From Branchipolynoe longqiensis (taxonomy: Eukaryota > Annelida > Polychaeta > Phyllodocida > Polynoidae), in the NCBI GenBank assembly GCA_030323885.1, contig CM059186.1, positions 150,882,407 through 150,946,406 on the forward strand: a DNA stretch of 64,000 nucleotides, in the 5' to 3' direction. Of the stretch, positions 52,158 through 62,809 are shown one piece after another. The notes beneath the pieces are model-generated. The model ran no database searches. It worked only from the letters and a program-made list of their open reading frames with translations, and had not been told where the DNA came from. Both the position numbers and the translations under genes were made by a program. The first letter of the stretch is position 1. Each line of letters starts with the position of its first letter.

Positions 52158-52764
52158 ACAATAAATTATCCGTATTTAAACCTTTTTTAACAGAGGCGTG
52201 TGGCTAATTTTTCAGTCGCAGGTAAACGGTATGGACAACCAACCGAAACCAAACGAAGGGTCAGGACCAGTGTAGTGGTACTCTCCCACACTCTCTGTCC
52301 AATAAACTTCTCCCACCTGTGGCTTTTTTGGCCAACAAGTTGGAGAAAATACTACAGGACTCGGAGGTACGCCTAATAAACAATTTGGGGAATCTCAAAG
52401 AAACCCAGGAATAAATCCTAACGATGTAAGTGGCTCTTGTCAAACCTCCCTCCATTCGGCAACGGGCGGCATTTTAAAGAACAATGGCTGCATTGTTCTA
52501 ACGATGTTACGACATCGTAATTAAACTGTAACTCAGTCAATTCTTCATGAAAAGTATGATGTATGTGAATGCTAACATGAACTATACCAACGTATCCAGT
52601 CAAAAACGATACTAACCTGGTTGGTTTAGTAGTTAATGTAGAAAAACTGCCGGAGCTACTCAACAAACATCCTCCCGTTGTGAGTAGATTATGCTAATTG
52701 CTGGACCCGGATGTGCTTCCCGCTCCCTGGACTACGAGTAGCCAGAGGGTAATACCGAGGTAAA

Positions 52765-52865
52765 ATAATATATATAACACATAACATATATAGCATTTAT
52801 AATATATTATAATATATATATAACATATATAATATATCTTATATATTATATAATATATAACCATG
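52765..52865. repeat. (TA)-rich microsatellite
   Basis: ATAATATATATAACATA units immediately outside the right end of the DIRS-like element. Confidence 0.9.
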
Positions 52866-53638
52866 TCACTTTTCTTCTACATATCAACATATCAAATTGC
52901 TAGGAGTAAGGTTTTAGCGGGTTTTCACTGCTGATGTAACTCATCCGAAGACAATATTAGTTTTTGTTTACAAGACCAAAAAACGGGGCATGTTTTCATA
53001 GACGGTGCATATATAATTATTGGCGATATTGACAGGTGACCATTTGACTAAGTAGACACCACAGTGATGTGTTATCACCTATCACCTAGATCATGAGCTA
53101 GAATCGTCCAAGTCACACCTCCCACACACACCCACACCCAAACACAATGCATCCTGTTGTATACTACAACCAAAAGAATTTGACTTTACATACAGGTAGG
53201 TTTACATAATAGTCGACGCCGAAGGCTGAGAGCTATTCCAAACCACTTTACCCACCCACGAGGACTATTATCATTCTGACATGTAAAATCATGTCTCAAA
53301 TTTCTTTCCTTCGTTGCACATGTACACAGCTATTCTATTGCTGCTGTTCCCTGCATGTCGAGAAACACACTGATGCTTCCACGAGTGACAACCCGTTACA
53401 GGGGTGAGGGGAGACACACAAAAAAGATTAGAATAAGTGTATATTCCTCCAGTGTGTGTGCGCGAGAGGGGGGGGGGGCCTTGACCACCAATCCGCCAAG
53501 GAGGAATAGACATATATACAAGATATACAGGTCCATATTCTTAAATCCGAAATTCTTAAATCCGAAGAGTTCTGAAAACCAAAGTGTTTTTCTTTTCTTT
53601 TCTGTACAGTATGTACATAAACTGCTTTGGTTTATTTC
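52866..53638. other. Intergenic or intronic stretch, nothing recognised
   Basis: No gene seen. A G run lies at 53468-53479. AATCCGAAATTCTTAAATCCGAA is a short local repeat (53545-53568). Confidence 0.5.
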
Positions 53639-53955
53639 ATGTTTGTTGTTTGTTGTTTTACATCCTTGCAACATCTAAGGTCATCAGGACGGGTACCGAA
53701 TTGTGACAGTGCACTCATGGTGACTTTACTGGGAAATCTGGCCACCAGCACCATGACCTGATATCCCACTCAGTCACATTATCCTGACACTGAGCTAATC
53801 AGTCCTTGCCATATCCTATTAATGCCAAGCGCCAGGCTAGGAAACGACAAGTATCAATTTTAACGGCATTGGTTTGACTCGACCGGGAAGCGATCTCCAG
53901 ACCTTCTGCACGCGAGGCCCGCGCTCTACCGATTAGGCCAGCAAGCCCGGTACGG
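53639..53955 (-). mobile_element. tRNA-derived SINE, nearly complete
   Basis: The + strand reads tail (TTTTACATCCTTGCAACATCTAAGG), body (CAGTGCACTCATGGTGACTTTA, CCAGCACCATGACCTGATATCCC, GACACTGAGCTAATCAGTCCTTGCC, GCGCCAGGCTAGGAAACGACAAG) and head (GACCGGGAAGCG, CTCTACCGATTAGGCC). On the minus strand the head carries A- and B-box-like promoter motifs. Confidence 0.9.
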
Positions 53956-54222
53956 TTTAGTTGAAGCGGTATATGCTTAAGTTACACCAACTGTTACACT
54001 CGAGTATATCTTGTCTATAATTATCCCACTATTTCATTTATCGGCTTTTACCTCTTCTATAAATAAACTGTAATAGTATCTGTAGACTTTCTAGACCCTT
54101 TTATTATTTATATATACATATGTAAATTATAAATATTGACTATCTAGATAGACATTACCAGCACAACTAGGCAGACATGTTGCCTAGAAAATCCTAGGAC
54201 CAAGTGGTGAATAAGGAAAAAC

Positions 54223-54441
54223 TTTCGACTTGATAGAGCGGCAAACACATGCAATAGGCTTCCACCCGAAACATTCAAAGCTCCATCACTAAATGCACTG
54301 AAAAACAGACTTAATCAATTTTGGACTCAGTATCAGTATAGTCAGTCCTCGCCACATGACCACTATAATTATGACAGGTCATATATAGACAGACTATTAA
54401 AAAAGTATTATGTTAACAGGCAAGAGGATAAATATTATTAA
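54223..54441 (+). pseudogene. C-terminal tail of a CR1/L2-type LINE ORF2
   Basis: An open stretch of 72 residues ends in TAA, too short and Met-less to stand as an ORF. FRLDRAANTCNRLPPETFKA and PSLNALKNRLNQFW match the well-known C-terminal pattern of CR1/L2/Jockey reverse-transcriptase ORFs (F..R..N.WN.LP..v..A.s...FK..LD.fW). The remaining ORF2 upstream is not recognisable, so this is a 5'-truncated, old insertion, typical of LINEs. The tail after the stop shows no clear microsatellite. Confidence 0.75.
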
Positions 54442-55035
54442 CAGAAGAGGATAAGTTTAAGTGATTATAGACGGCCAGCCCACCTGGCCCTGGCCACCCC
54501 GGGTTAACATCCCGCTGCACCCGACCCGGCAGGCAGTGATTGGTTGCAGCTGCTCCCAACACCAAGCTCTGATTTTTAATTTGAAATAGCACGCCAAGTC
54601 GAGCAATGAGGCTGGAGCTCGGAGAAGCAGCCTCATGACTCGCCGCATTTCACCAACCTCTTTATTTATCGCTTTGATATACAAACAACACAACACATTT
54701 TCTAACCCTTTTGTTTTTGTTGTTGTTGTTGTTGTTGTACATGGAATAATGGGACCCCCCTCCCCACGCAAACATCACCATTCCTATCAGTATTAAATTG
54801 GAAACCAGTCATATGGAACGAACACACTCAGTTTAACAACGCCCCTAAGGATACAACGTGACAGGGCAAGCCGGTGTAGGACAATCAAAACACTACCCCG
54901 TTCAAAGCAGTGTAGTGTATTGAACCTAAGTTTAGTTTTGAACCTACCTTCAACTACTAAGGTTACACTATTGTAGTGTTTTTAACCTAGGTTGAAAACA
55001 CTACAAGTGTTTTTGTGGGTTAATGTTTTGAACTT
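54442..55035. other. Stretch without a gene, with a small fold-back
   Basis: (GTT)n at 54713-54738. Around 54905-55010 AACCTAAG, GTTTTGAACCTA, ACTATTGTAGTGTTTTTAACC and GGTTGAAAACACTACAAGTG form imperfect inverted repeats, possibly a small degraded element. Confidence 0.55.
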
Positions 55036-55039
55036 ACTA

Positions 55040-56292
55040 CACCGGGTCTCAGTTATAGTCAACCCACACTCATATGGAACTGACACTCAGTTTAATGTAC
55101 GTACATAAGGATCCAACGTGACAAGGCAGGCCAGGTCTCAGTTATAGTCAACCCACACCACACTCATATGGAACTGACACATTCGGGTTAATGTCCATAA
55201 GGATCCAACATGACAAGACAGGCTGGGTCTCAATTATAGTCAACCCACACCACACTCATATGGAACTGACGCACTTGGTTTAACGTAGTCAACCCACACC
55301 ACACTCATATGGAACTGACGCACTCGGTTTAACGTACATAAGGATCCAACATGACAAGGCAGGCGGGTCTCAGTTATAGTCAACCCACACCACACTCATA
55401 TGGAACTGACACACTCGGTTTAATGTACATAAGGATCCAACATGACGAGGCAGGCCGGGTCTCAGTCATAGTCAACCCACACCACACTCATATGGAACTG
55501 ACGCACTTGGTTTAACGTAGTCAACCCACACCACACTCATATGGAACTGACACACTCGGTTTAATGTACATAAGGATCCAACATGACGAGGCAGGCCGGG
55601 TCTCAGTCATAGTCAACCCACACCACACTCATATGGAACTGACGGACTCGGTTTAACGTAGTCAACCCACACCACACTCATATGGAACTGACACACTCGG
55701 GTTATGTCCATAAGGATCCAACGTGACAAGACAGGCCGGGTCTCAGTTATAGTCAACCCACACCACACTCATATGGAACTGACACTCAGTTTAATGTACA
55801 TAAGGATCCAACGTGACAAGGCAGGCCGGGTCTCAGTTATAGTCAACCCACACCACACTCATATGGAACTGACACTCAGTTTAATGTACATAAGGATCCA
55901 ACGTGACAAGACAGGCCGGGTCTCAGTTATAGTCAACCCACACCACACTCATATGGAACTGACGCTCAGTTTAATGTACATAAGGATCCAACGTGACAAG
56001 GCAGGCCGGGTCTCAGTTATAGTCAACCCACACCACACTCATATGGAACTGACGCTCAGTTTAATGTACATAAGGATCCAACGTGACAAGACAGGCCGGG
56101 TCTCAGTTATAGTCAACCCACACCACACTCATATGGAACTGACGCTCAGTTTAATGTACATAAGGCTCCAACGTGACAAGACAGGCCGGGTCTCAGTTAT
56201 AGTCAACCCACACCACACTCATATGGAACTGACACTCAGTTTAATGTACATAAGGATCCAACGTGACAAGGCAGGTCGGGTCTCAGTTCTGA
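55040..56292. repeat. Satellite array of about 90 bp
   Basis: Units contain CAACCCACACCACACTCATATGGAACTGAC, TTTAATGTACATAAGGATCC and AACGTGACAAGGCAGGCCGGG. From 55741 the period is exactly 90 bases (six or more copies). Earlier copies are irregular, with a shorter GTAGTCAACCC variant inserted. The exact 90-base period (30 codons) keeps a plus-strand frame open for 254 codons. Confidence 0.97.
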
Positions 56293-56369
56293 TCAGGGAT
56301 GCCAGTTGGCATCACATAAAAAGCAACAACTCAAAAACAGGAAGTAATACATATTTGTACAGACGCTGC

Positions 56370-56985
56370 CACACGTGCCTACGGAGCCCATGGTCCCGCC
56401 GACGGAGGCTCATGGTCCCGTCGACGGAGGCCCATGGTCCCGCCGACGGGGGCGAGTGTCCCCGATAGCGGGATGCCAGCGTCCCCGATAGCGGGATGCC
56501 AGCGTCCCCGATAGCGGGATGCCAGCATCCCCGATAACGGAATAGCAGCGTCCCCGATAGCTGGATGCCAGCGTCCCCGACGCCGGGACAGCAGCGTCCC
56601 CAACATTGGGATAACAGCATCTCCGCCACCAGGATGCCAGGGTCCCCGATAGCGAGATGTTAGCGTCCCCGAAGGCGGGATGCCAGCATCCCCAACATCG
56701 GGATGCCAGCGTCTCGGCCAGCAGGATGCCAGCGTCCCCGATATCGGGATGCTAGTGTCCCAGGTATCGGGATACCAGCGTCCAAGGTAGCAGGATGCCA
56801 GCGTCCCAGGTAGCAGGATGCCAGCATCCCAGACAAATAATCCCAGCATCCCCGACAGATAATCCCAGCATCCCCAACAGATAATCCCAGCATCCCCAAC
56901 AGATAATCCCAGCATCCCCGACAGATAAGCCCAGCGTTCCCAACAGATAATGTCAGCATCCCAGGCATGCAGGATGCCAGGAATT
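56370..56985. repeat. Minisatellite of about 24 bp
   Basis: Units of CCCCGATAGCGGGATGCCAGCGTC, grading into CCCGACAGATAATCCCAGCATC. Starts with three GGTCCCGCCGACGGAGGC units. The 24-base (8-codon) period keeps several minus frames open; these are artefacts. Confidence 0.97.
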
Positions 56986-56989
56986 ACAG

Positions 56990-57427
56990 CTGTTTCCCTA
57001 GTGTTCATTTATTTAACTTTGGATGCCTTCAGTTGGAGCACCACCCAGAAGTAAGAGAAGTAAGGGGGAAGCTGGATCAACTTTAAATAACAAAAGTAAA
57101 TAAAATAAATAATATAAATGTCAACAAAATTATTTTAAAATAAAGTCATATCCTGTCCATTTCCTTTCCAGAAAATCAAAACTTCACCAAAACCTGAAAT
57201 TCTAATTAAAACACATCGGTTACATCTTTACGAAGTCTAGGCTTGGATACAATTATGGACCAATATTGGCAGGGCTGGTTTCCCGACCCCCCCCCCCCCC
57301 CCACACACACTCACCTCCACCTCCACCACACAGCACATGGCAATAAATCCAATACACGTTCAGATTTACTAGGCCGAGCTGGTTAATTTGGATCCCTGAT
57401 GAGCCAGTACTGTACACTCTGTGCTTG
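56990..57427. other. Stretch without a gene
   Basis: AT-rich with a C run at 57286-57301. Nothing recognised. Confidence 0.5.
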
Positions 57428-57768
57428 TTTCTTTGTTTGTTTGTTGTTTTACGTCCTAGCAACATCTAAGGCCATATCAGGACGGGTACCGATTTGTGAC
57501 AGTGCGCACTCATGGTGACTTTATAGTGCTGCCCCACTGGGAGACCAGCCCGCCAGCACCATTACCTGATATCCCACTCAGTCACATTATCCTGACACTG
57601 AGCCAACCAGTCCTTGTCCTATCCTAATAATGCCAAGCGTTTGGCTAGGAAGCGACCAGTATCAATTTTTTAAGTCATTGGTTTGACTCGACCAGGGTTC
57701 GAACCCACGACCCCACCGTCTACCAAGACGGGAGACGGACGCTCTAACTCATTCGGCCATCCCCGTGC
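57428..57768 (-). mobile_element. tRNA-derived SINE, full length, about 340 bp
   Basis: Best full copy. Tail GTTTTACGTCCTAGCAACATC; body with CAGTGCGCACTCATGGTGAC, GCTGCCCCACTGGGAGACC and CCTTGTCCTATCCTAATAATGCC; head with GGGTTCGAACCCACGACC and GCTCTAACTCATTCGGCCA. On the minus strand these give a B box GGGTTCGAACCC and an A-box-like TGGCCGAATGAGTTAGAGC. Confidence 0.92.
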
Positions 57769-57778
57769 ACAATATACT

Positions 57779-57870
57779 AGGCCAAATAAAAATAAAAAGT
57801 TGGTGATCCTCCTTTTGATCACACGAATCAGGGTCGGGTAGGCGGATTTGATTCTCGTGTTTTTTTTCAG
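57779..57870. repeat. Half copy of the GGCCAAATAA inverted-repeat element
   Basis: GGCCAAATAAAAATAAAAAGTTGGTGATCC...GATCACACGAATCAGGGTCGGG matches the reverse of 40625-40716. Confidence 0.75.
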
Positions 57871-58124
57871 TTAAAAAAAAAAGATCTATATTGGACCACC
57901 TGATGTTTGACAAATACCTTTATTCTGAAATCCGAATATACTCAGAGATCAAATATGTATGAATAATACGGTGCTATAATAAATGCAGTCTACAATACAT
58001 TGTATGTGTGTGTGTTCTAGATGTTTGTATATATGGCTGTCAATTACACAACCATATAGCTGAACACACAAACCTGATTTTTTTCTTTTTTTCTTTTTTT
58101 CCTTAAAGATTTATACTGCCTATC

Positions 58125-58325
58125 ATGGATAAGTCTGAATAGGCTTGTTTTCACCATCAGACAGTTTGTCGATAGAAAGCCTGAGCCAACACTTTTACCG
58201 ACCCAAGGGATTTTTAACCTTCCACACCACATCGGCATGGTATGAGAGCAACCGGCCTTCGATGACGCTGTAAGTTATACACAGCAGTGGAAATCCAAAT
58301 TGGCAGAGGTGGGGGTACACCCCTA
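58125..58325 (-). repeat. Dispersed repeat shared with 27095-27300
   Basis: Reads TCGATAGAAAGCCTGAGCC...CCAAGGGATTTTTAACC...CATGGTATGAGAGCAACCGGCC...GTTATACACAGC on +, the reverse complement of the earlier copy. Confidence 0.85.
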
Positions 58326-58512
58326 AAAATAAAACAACCAACCCAAAATACTACACACATTAGTTCGGTAAAATGCCATGGTTTGTGAGTGTGGCGGGAG
58401 TGCACCAGTCTGCAGCGCCCTCTACACCACCTCGAACATATTAAAGGATTCTTCTATTAACATGCAGCAGAATAGAGATTATTATGGAAAGAAGGGCCTG
58501 ATATGTAGGCAC

Positions 58513-58848
58513 TGGGTTGGTTGGTTGTTGGAATTTAACATCATGGCAACATAGAAGGTCATATCAGGATGGGTACCGAATTGTGACAGTGTGCAATCAT
58601 GGCGACTTTACAGTTCTGTCCCAATGGGAAATCAGGCCACCAGCACCATGACCCGATATCCCATTCAATCCCATTATCCTGACACTGAGCTAACTAGTCC
58701 TTGCCCTATCATATTAATGCTGAGCACCAAGCTAGGAAGCGACAAGTATCAATTTTGTATGTCATTAGTTTGACTCGACCGGGAATCGAACTTCCAATCT
58801 CCCGCACGGGAGGCCTGTGCTCTGCCGATTCGGTCACCGCATTCGGTC
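58513..58848 (-). mobile_element. tRNA-derived SINE, full length
   Basis: Same layout as 57428-57768. The head on minus has TGACCGAATCGGCAGAGC (A box) and AGTTCGATTCCCGG (B box) about 30 bases apart, appropriate for an RNA polymerase III promoter. Confidence 0.92.
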
Positions 58849-58886
58849 GTTGGCACTGGGAGCGCGAGGCACATAGGCACGCCGGT

Positions 58887-59695
58887 ACGGGGGGGGGGGG
58901 GGGGGGACGGGACGGAGAGCGGGAACGGGAGGGGAGCAGGAACGTAAGTGGGTCGCGTGCGGGACAGGAGAGAGGGGAAGGGGGAGGGGATGGGAGGGGG
59001 GAGGGGAGAGGGCAGAGGGTCGGAGTGGAGGGGGAGGGGGCAGGGAGAGAGGGGGGGGCCGGGGGAAGGGGAGGGGAGGAAGGGGAGGGGAGGAGAGGAA
59101 GAGGGGAGAGGAAGAGGGGAGAGGGGAGAGGAGAGGGAGAGGAGGAGAGGGAGAGGAGGAGAGGGAGAGGGAGAGGAGGAGAGGGAGAGGGAGAGAGGGA
59201 GAGGGGAGAGGGGGGGGAAGGGTGAGGGGAGAGGGGGGGGAGGGGGAAGGGAAAGGGGAGAGGGGAGCGGGGGAGGGGAGAGGGGGAGGGGAGGGGGGAG
59301 GGGTGAGGGGGAGGGGAGAGGGGGAATGGCAGCGGGGGAATGGGAGAGGCAAGGGGGGAATGGAAGAGGGCGGGGGGGAATGGGAGAGGGATAGGGAGAG
59401 GGGGAAGGGGAGAGGGAGAGGGGGCAGAGGGAGAGGGGGGAGGGGAGAGGGAGAGGGGGAAGGGAGGGAAGGGGAGAGGGGGGGAAGGGGAGAGGGGAGA
59501 GGGGGAGGGGGAGGGGAGAGGGGGGAGGGGAGAGGGGGAATGGCAGAGGGGGAATGGGAGAGGCAGGGGGGAATGGAAGAGGGCGAGGGGGAATGGGAGA
59601 GGGATAGGGAGAGGGGGAAGGGGAGAAGGGAGAGGGAGAGGGCGAAGGGGAGAGGGGGAAGGGGAGAGGGGGAAGGGGAGAGGGGGGGGGGAGTA
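58887..59695. repeat. Polypurine (GA-rich) tract of about 800 bp
   Basis: Almost only G and A on the + strand, with GGGGGA, GAGAGG and GGAATGG submotifs. A segment from about 59224 to 59410 recurs imperfectly at 59510-59640, so part is a tandem duplication. All six frames stay open for long stretches; none is a gene. It could form triplex (H-DNA) or G-quadruplex structures. Confidence 0.95.
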
Positions 59696-60028
59696 GGGGC
59701 GTCGCCTGCTGAATGGGGAGCGGGCGGCGTGTGAATGAATGATGAAGAGGATGCTATAAATACACCGCATGGGTTTGGTTGTGGTGGTATTGACCAGCTG
59801 CGGATGAGTTCATTCATGCCGTGCCCGCCTCCCATCACTCTTCACACATCCACGCCCCCTCCCCTATTCCTCCCCACCCAGCCGGTGGGAATGCACAGCA
59901 CAGCGTAGCACAGCGTAGCACAGCGCAACACAACACAGCGCCGTCCTCCACCCAACTGCAGCTCAGCTCACAGCTCACGAGGAGCTCAGTTTCACATCAC
60001 CATCTGTTGTTATCAATAAATATGAAGC
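59696..60028. promoter_or_regulatory. Candidate TATA-type promoter region (weak)
   Basis: CTATAAATAC at 59752-59761 follows a GC-rich patch (GGAGCGGGCGGCGTG) and precedes CpG-containing unique sequence. The TATA motif faces +. No downstream coding exon is recognised and ACAGCGTAGCAC repeats follow, so this rests on the motif alone. Confidence 0.2.
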
Positions 60029-60029
60029 T

Positions 60030-60875
60030 CCATCAAACCAAAGAACCAGTGAGCAGCTCCCTTTGTATCCAGTGAGATCCCTCAGTAACCAATGAGCAGC
60101 TCCCACTGTAACCACTAACCAGATCCCTCTGTAACCAGTGAGTAGCTCCCACTGTAACCAGTGAGCAGCTCCCTCTGTAACCAGTGAGACGTTCCTCCTG
60201 TAACCAGTGAGGAGATCCCTCTGTACCCAGTGAGCACCTCACTCTGTACCCAGTGAGCAGCTCACCCTGTACCCAGTGAGCAGCTCTCTAATCAGCGACC
60301 AACTCCCTGTGTAACCAGTGACGAACTCTCTCTGTAACCAGTGACCCAACTCCCTCTGTAACTAGTGACAAACTCCCTCTGTAACCAGTGACCAACTCCC
60401 TCTGTAACCAATGACCAACTCCCTCTGGAACCAGTGGGCAGTTTTTCTCTATCCAATGAGCAGCTCCCACTGTAAACAGTGAGCAGCCCCTTCTCTACAT
60501 ATAGAGCAGCTCCGTGTAAATGATAACAGCACCCTCTATTAGTGCTCTCGCTATGAGCAGCTCTTACCCTCGTTGTGAGCAGCTCTTACCCTCACTATGA
60601 GCAATTCTTACCCTCGTTGTGAGCAGCTCTTACCATCGGTGTGAGCAGCTCTTATCCTCGTTTTGAGCAGCCCTTACCCTCATTGTGAGTAGCTCTCACC
60701 CGCGCTATCAGCAGCTCATACCCTCATTGTGAGCAGCTCTTACCATCATTGTGAGCAGCTAATACCGATAGCAGCTCGACTACCCCCCGGCCCACCTCCT
60801 ACCCTCGTTGTGAGTAGCTCTTACCCTCGTTGTGAGCAGCTCATTGTGAGCAGCTCGTGCGCGGTACCAGCTTCC
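60030..60875. repeat. 24-bp minisatellites (two unit types)
   Basis: To about 60500, units of GTAACCAGTGAGCAGCTCCCTCT. From about 60540, units of GAGCAGCTCTTACCCTCGTTGT. The shared GAGCAGCTC core suggests one array evolved from the other. Confidence 0.95.
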
Positions 60876-60949
60876 CGCCCCATTTTACCGATCATCACAA
60901 CATGCTCTTACATGACAGCGGTGTTAGGCACCGCAGCGCGAGATGCATG

Positions 60950-60958
60950 TATGTGTGT

Positions 60959-60995
<37 letters not shown>
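60950..60995. repeat. (TG)n microsatellite
   Basis: About 20 TG units. Confidence 0.95.
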
Positions 60996-61139
60996 AGGGG
61001 TGACTGTGCGCGAGTGTCCATGCTGGTATGGCAATGACCCGAGAAGTGCAATGTGCCTGACCGTCCCGCAGGGTCAACGTTCTGTGCAAGGTCGCCAGTC
61101 TATGACTGAATGGACAGTGCTTAGACTTAGAGGCAAGTG

Positions 61140-61570
61140 GTGTTGGGCGTTGGATGATGGATGGTGTTGGATGATGGATGGTGTTGGTGTTGGGTGTTAG
61201 TGTTGAGTGTTGGTGTTGAGTGTTGGTGTTGAGTGTTGGTGTTGAGTGTTGGTGTTGAGTGTTGAGTGTTGGTGTTGAGTGTTGGTGTTGAGTGTTGGTG
61301 TTGAGTGTTGGTGTTGAGTGTTGATGTTGAGTGTTGGTGTTGAGTGTTAGTGTTGATGTTGAGTGTTGGTGTTGAGTGTTGGTGTTGAGTGTTGGTGTTG
61401 AGTGCTGGAGTTGGGTGTTGATGTTGAATGATGGTGTTCGATGCTGGTGTTGGGTGCTGCAGTTGGGTGATAGTATTGAGTCATGTGTTGAGTGACGGCG
61501 TTGAGTGATGGCGTTGAGTGATTGTGTTGAGTGATAGTGTTGAGTGATGGTACTGAGTGATGTGCTGAAT
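61140..61570. repeat. Minisatellite of about 15 bp (GTTGAGTGTTGGTGT)
   Basis: Regular from about 61195 to 61410, flanked by diverged GTTGAGTGAT units. The 15-base period (5 codons) produces Asn-Thr-Gln-His repeats on minus, an artefact. Confidence 0.95.
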
Positions 61571-61639
61571 GATAGTCCCGTGCGGCCAGTGACGGAGGCC
61601 GGAGAAGGGAGGACGGAGGCCGTGAGCGCCATGCCGCCA

Positions 61640-62060
61640 TCATGAGGGGACGACATAAATACGGCAGTGGGTAAATGTGGAGTGGGGAGGAGGGTGTGTG
61701 TGTGTGTGAGGGGGTCGGGAGGCGGAAGTGGCGGGCGGCAGCTGCTCGCGCACCCAGCGCCCGGAGTGCAGGCGGCGGCGGCGGCGGCAGCAGCAGCAGC
61801 ACGGGCGGCGGAGCGCTGCCTGCCGGGAGCAGGCGCAGCACGGCCTCGTGAATGGATTCACGGGCAGAAGGGCGGGGGAGGCGGCCCGCTGAGGGGTGCA
61901 CCGAGACGGGGCTGGGCGGAGAGGGATGTGGAGAGTGGAGGCGTGGTTAGTGAGGGAGGAGGAGGGGGGGTGGTGGTGAGAGGGAGGGGATGCCACGAGC
62001 GGGAGTGGGCGGCAGGCGCGTGGGCGGCTCGCGACGAGGGACGGCACGTGTGTAGGGGTG
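61640..62060. promoter_or_regulatory. CpG-rich patch, candidate promoter or 5' exon
   Basis: GC- and CpG-rich sequence, including (GGC)n(AGC)n at about 61766-61800, differs from the surrounding AT-rich DNA. Such patches often mark 5' ends of housekeeping or signalling genes. It could be the start of the SPRED gene reading left, but no EVH1 coding is visible and a repeat-driven composition is also possible. Confidence 0.25.
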
Positions 62061-62204
62061 CGCGTGCGGGTGAGTTAGTGTGTGAGTGTGTGAGTGAGTT
62101 AGTGTGTGAGTGTGTGAGCGTGTGTGTGTGGTGGCCGTGTTGGTTATGGTGGGAGTGGAAAAGGTTCAGCTATCTCCTGTGGAGGAAGGGATACGATGGC
62201 CGGG

Positions 62205-62690
62205 GGTAGGAGGGGAGGGGATAAAAGAGAGGAATAGAGGATGGGGAGAGGGAGGGGAGAGGGGGCGGGGAAGTGAGTGAGAGTGGGGGGGGGGGGAGAA
62301 GAGTGGGAGAGTGGGGAAAAGAGGGAGATCGGAGGGCAGGATTGGAAAGAGAGGGGAAGGAGAAGTGAAGGAGAGGGGGAGGGGAGAGGCGACTGAGAGG
62401 GAGGCGGGGAGAAGAGGGAGGGAGTGGGGAGAAGTGGAAAAGAGGAGGGAGGGGAGGGGAGGGGAGGGCAGGGGAGGGCAGGGGAGGGGAGGGGAGGGGA
62501 GGGGAGGGGAGGGGAGGGAGAGGGAGGAGGGGAGGAGAGGAGAGGGAGGAGAGGAGGAGGAGAGGGGAGGAGAGGAGAGGAGAGGAGAGGAGAGGAGAGG
62601 AGAGGAGAGGAGAGGAGAGGAGAGGAGAGTGGAGTGGAGGAGAATAAAGGAGGGGCGAGTTGAAAATAGAGGAGAGAGGAGTAGATGAGA
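62205..62690. repeat. Second polypurine (GA-rich) tract
   Basis: GGGGAGGGGA and GAGAGGAGAGGA arrays. Open frames here are compositional artefacts. Confidence 0.95.
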
Positions 62691-62809
62691 GGGGAATGGT
62701 AGTGGTAGCGAGGGGAGGTAGTACTAGGAGCAGATCCAGTGGCGTGTACTGCAGGGGTGATGATGACCGCGGACGTAGCCAGGATCCAGCTCAAGCTGCA
62801 CACAACCAC

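Larger units (their letters stand above)
50422..52758 (-). mobile_element. DIRS-like retroelement with inverted termini, internally deleted
   Basis: The ends are inverted copies of one another (left AAGCACATCCGGGTCCAGCA at 50462; right its reverse complement at about 52700), with similarity over about 60 bases. Inside, on the minus strand, lie a gag-like frame (52157-51258) and reverse-transcriptase pieces (about 51000-50529). Inverted termini with this type of RT fit DIRS/Ngaro elements. The tyrosine recombinase and methyltransferase-like parts are absent, so it is a deletion derivative. Confidence 0.8.

Noticed and set aside
56312..57008. Minus-strand frames of 102-209 codons with GDAGI repeats
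   Set aside because: 24-bp minisatellite with a period divisible by three; the same array is open in three frames.
58701..59838. Very long open frames on both strands (up to 353 codons)
   Set aside because: Pure G/A composition removes stop codons. The proteins are Gly/Arg/Glu or Pro/Ser runs without domains.
60895..61901. Asn-Thr-Gln-His repeat protein of 253 codons
   Set aside because: 15-bp minisatellite; flanking residues are TG-repeat and GC-patch translations.
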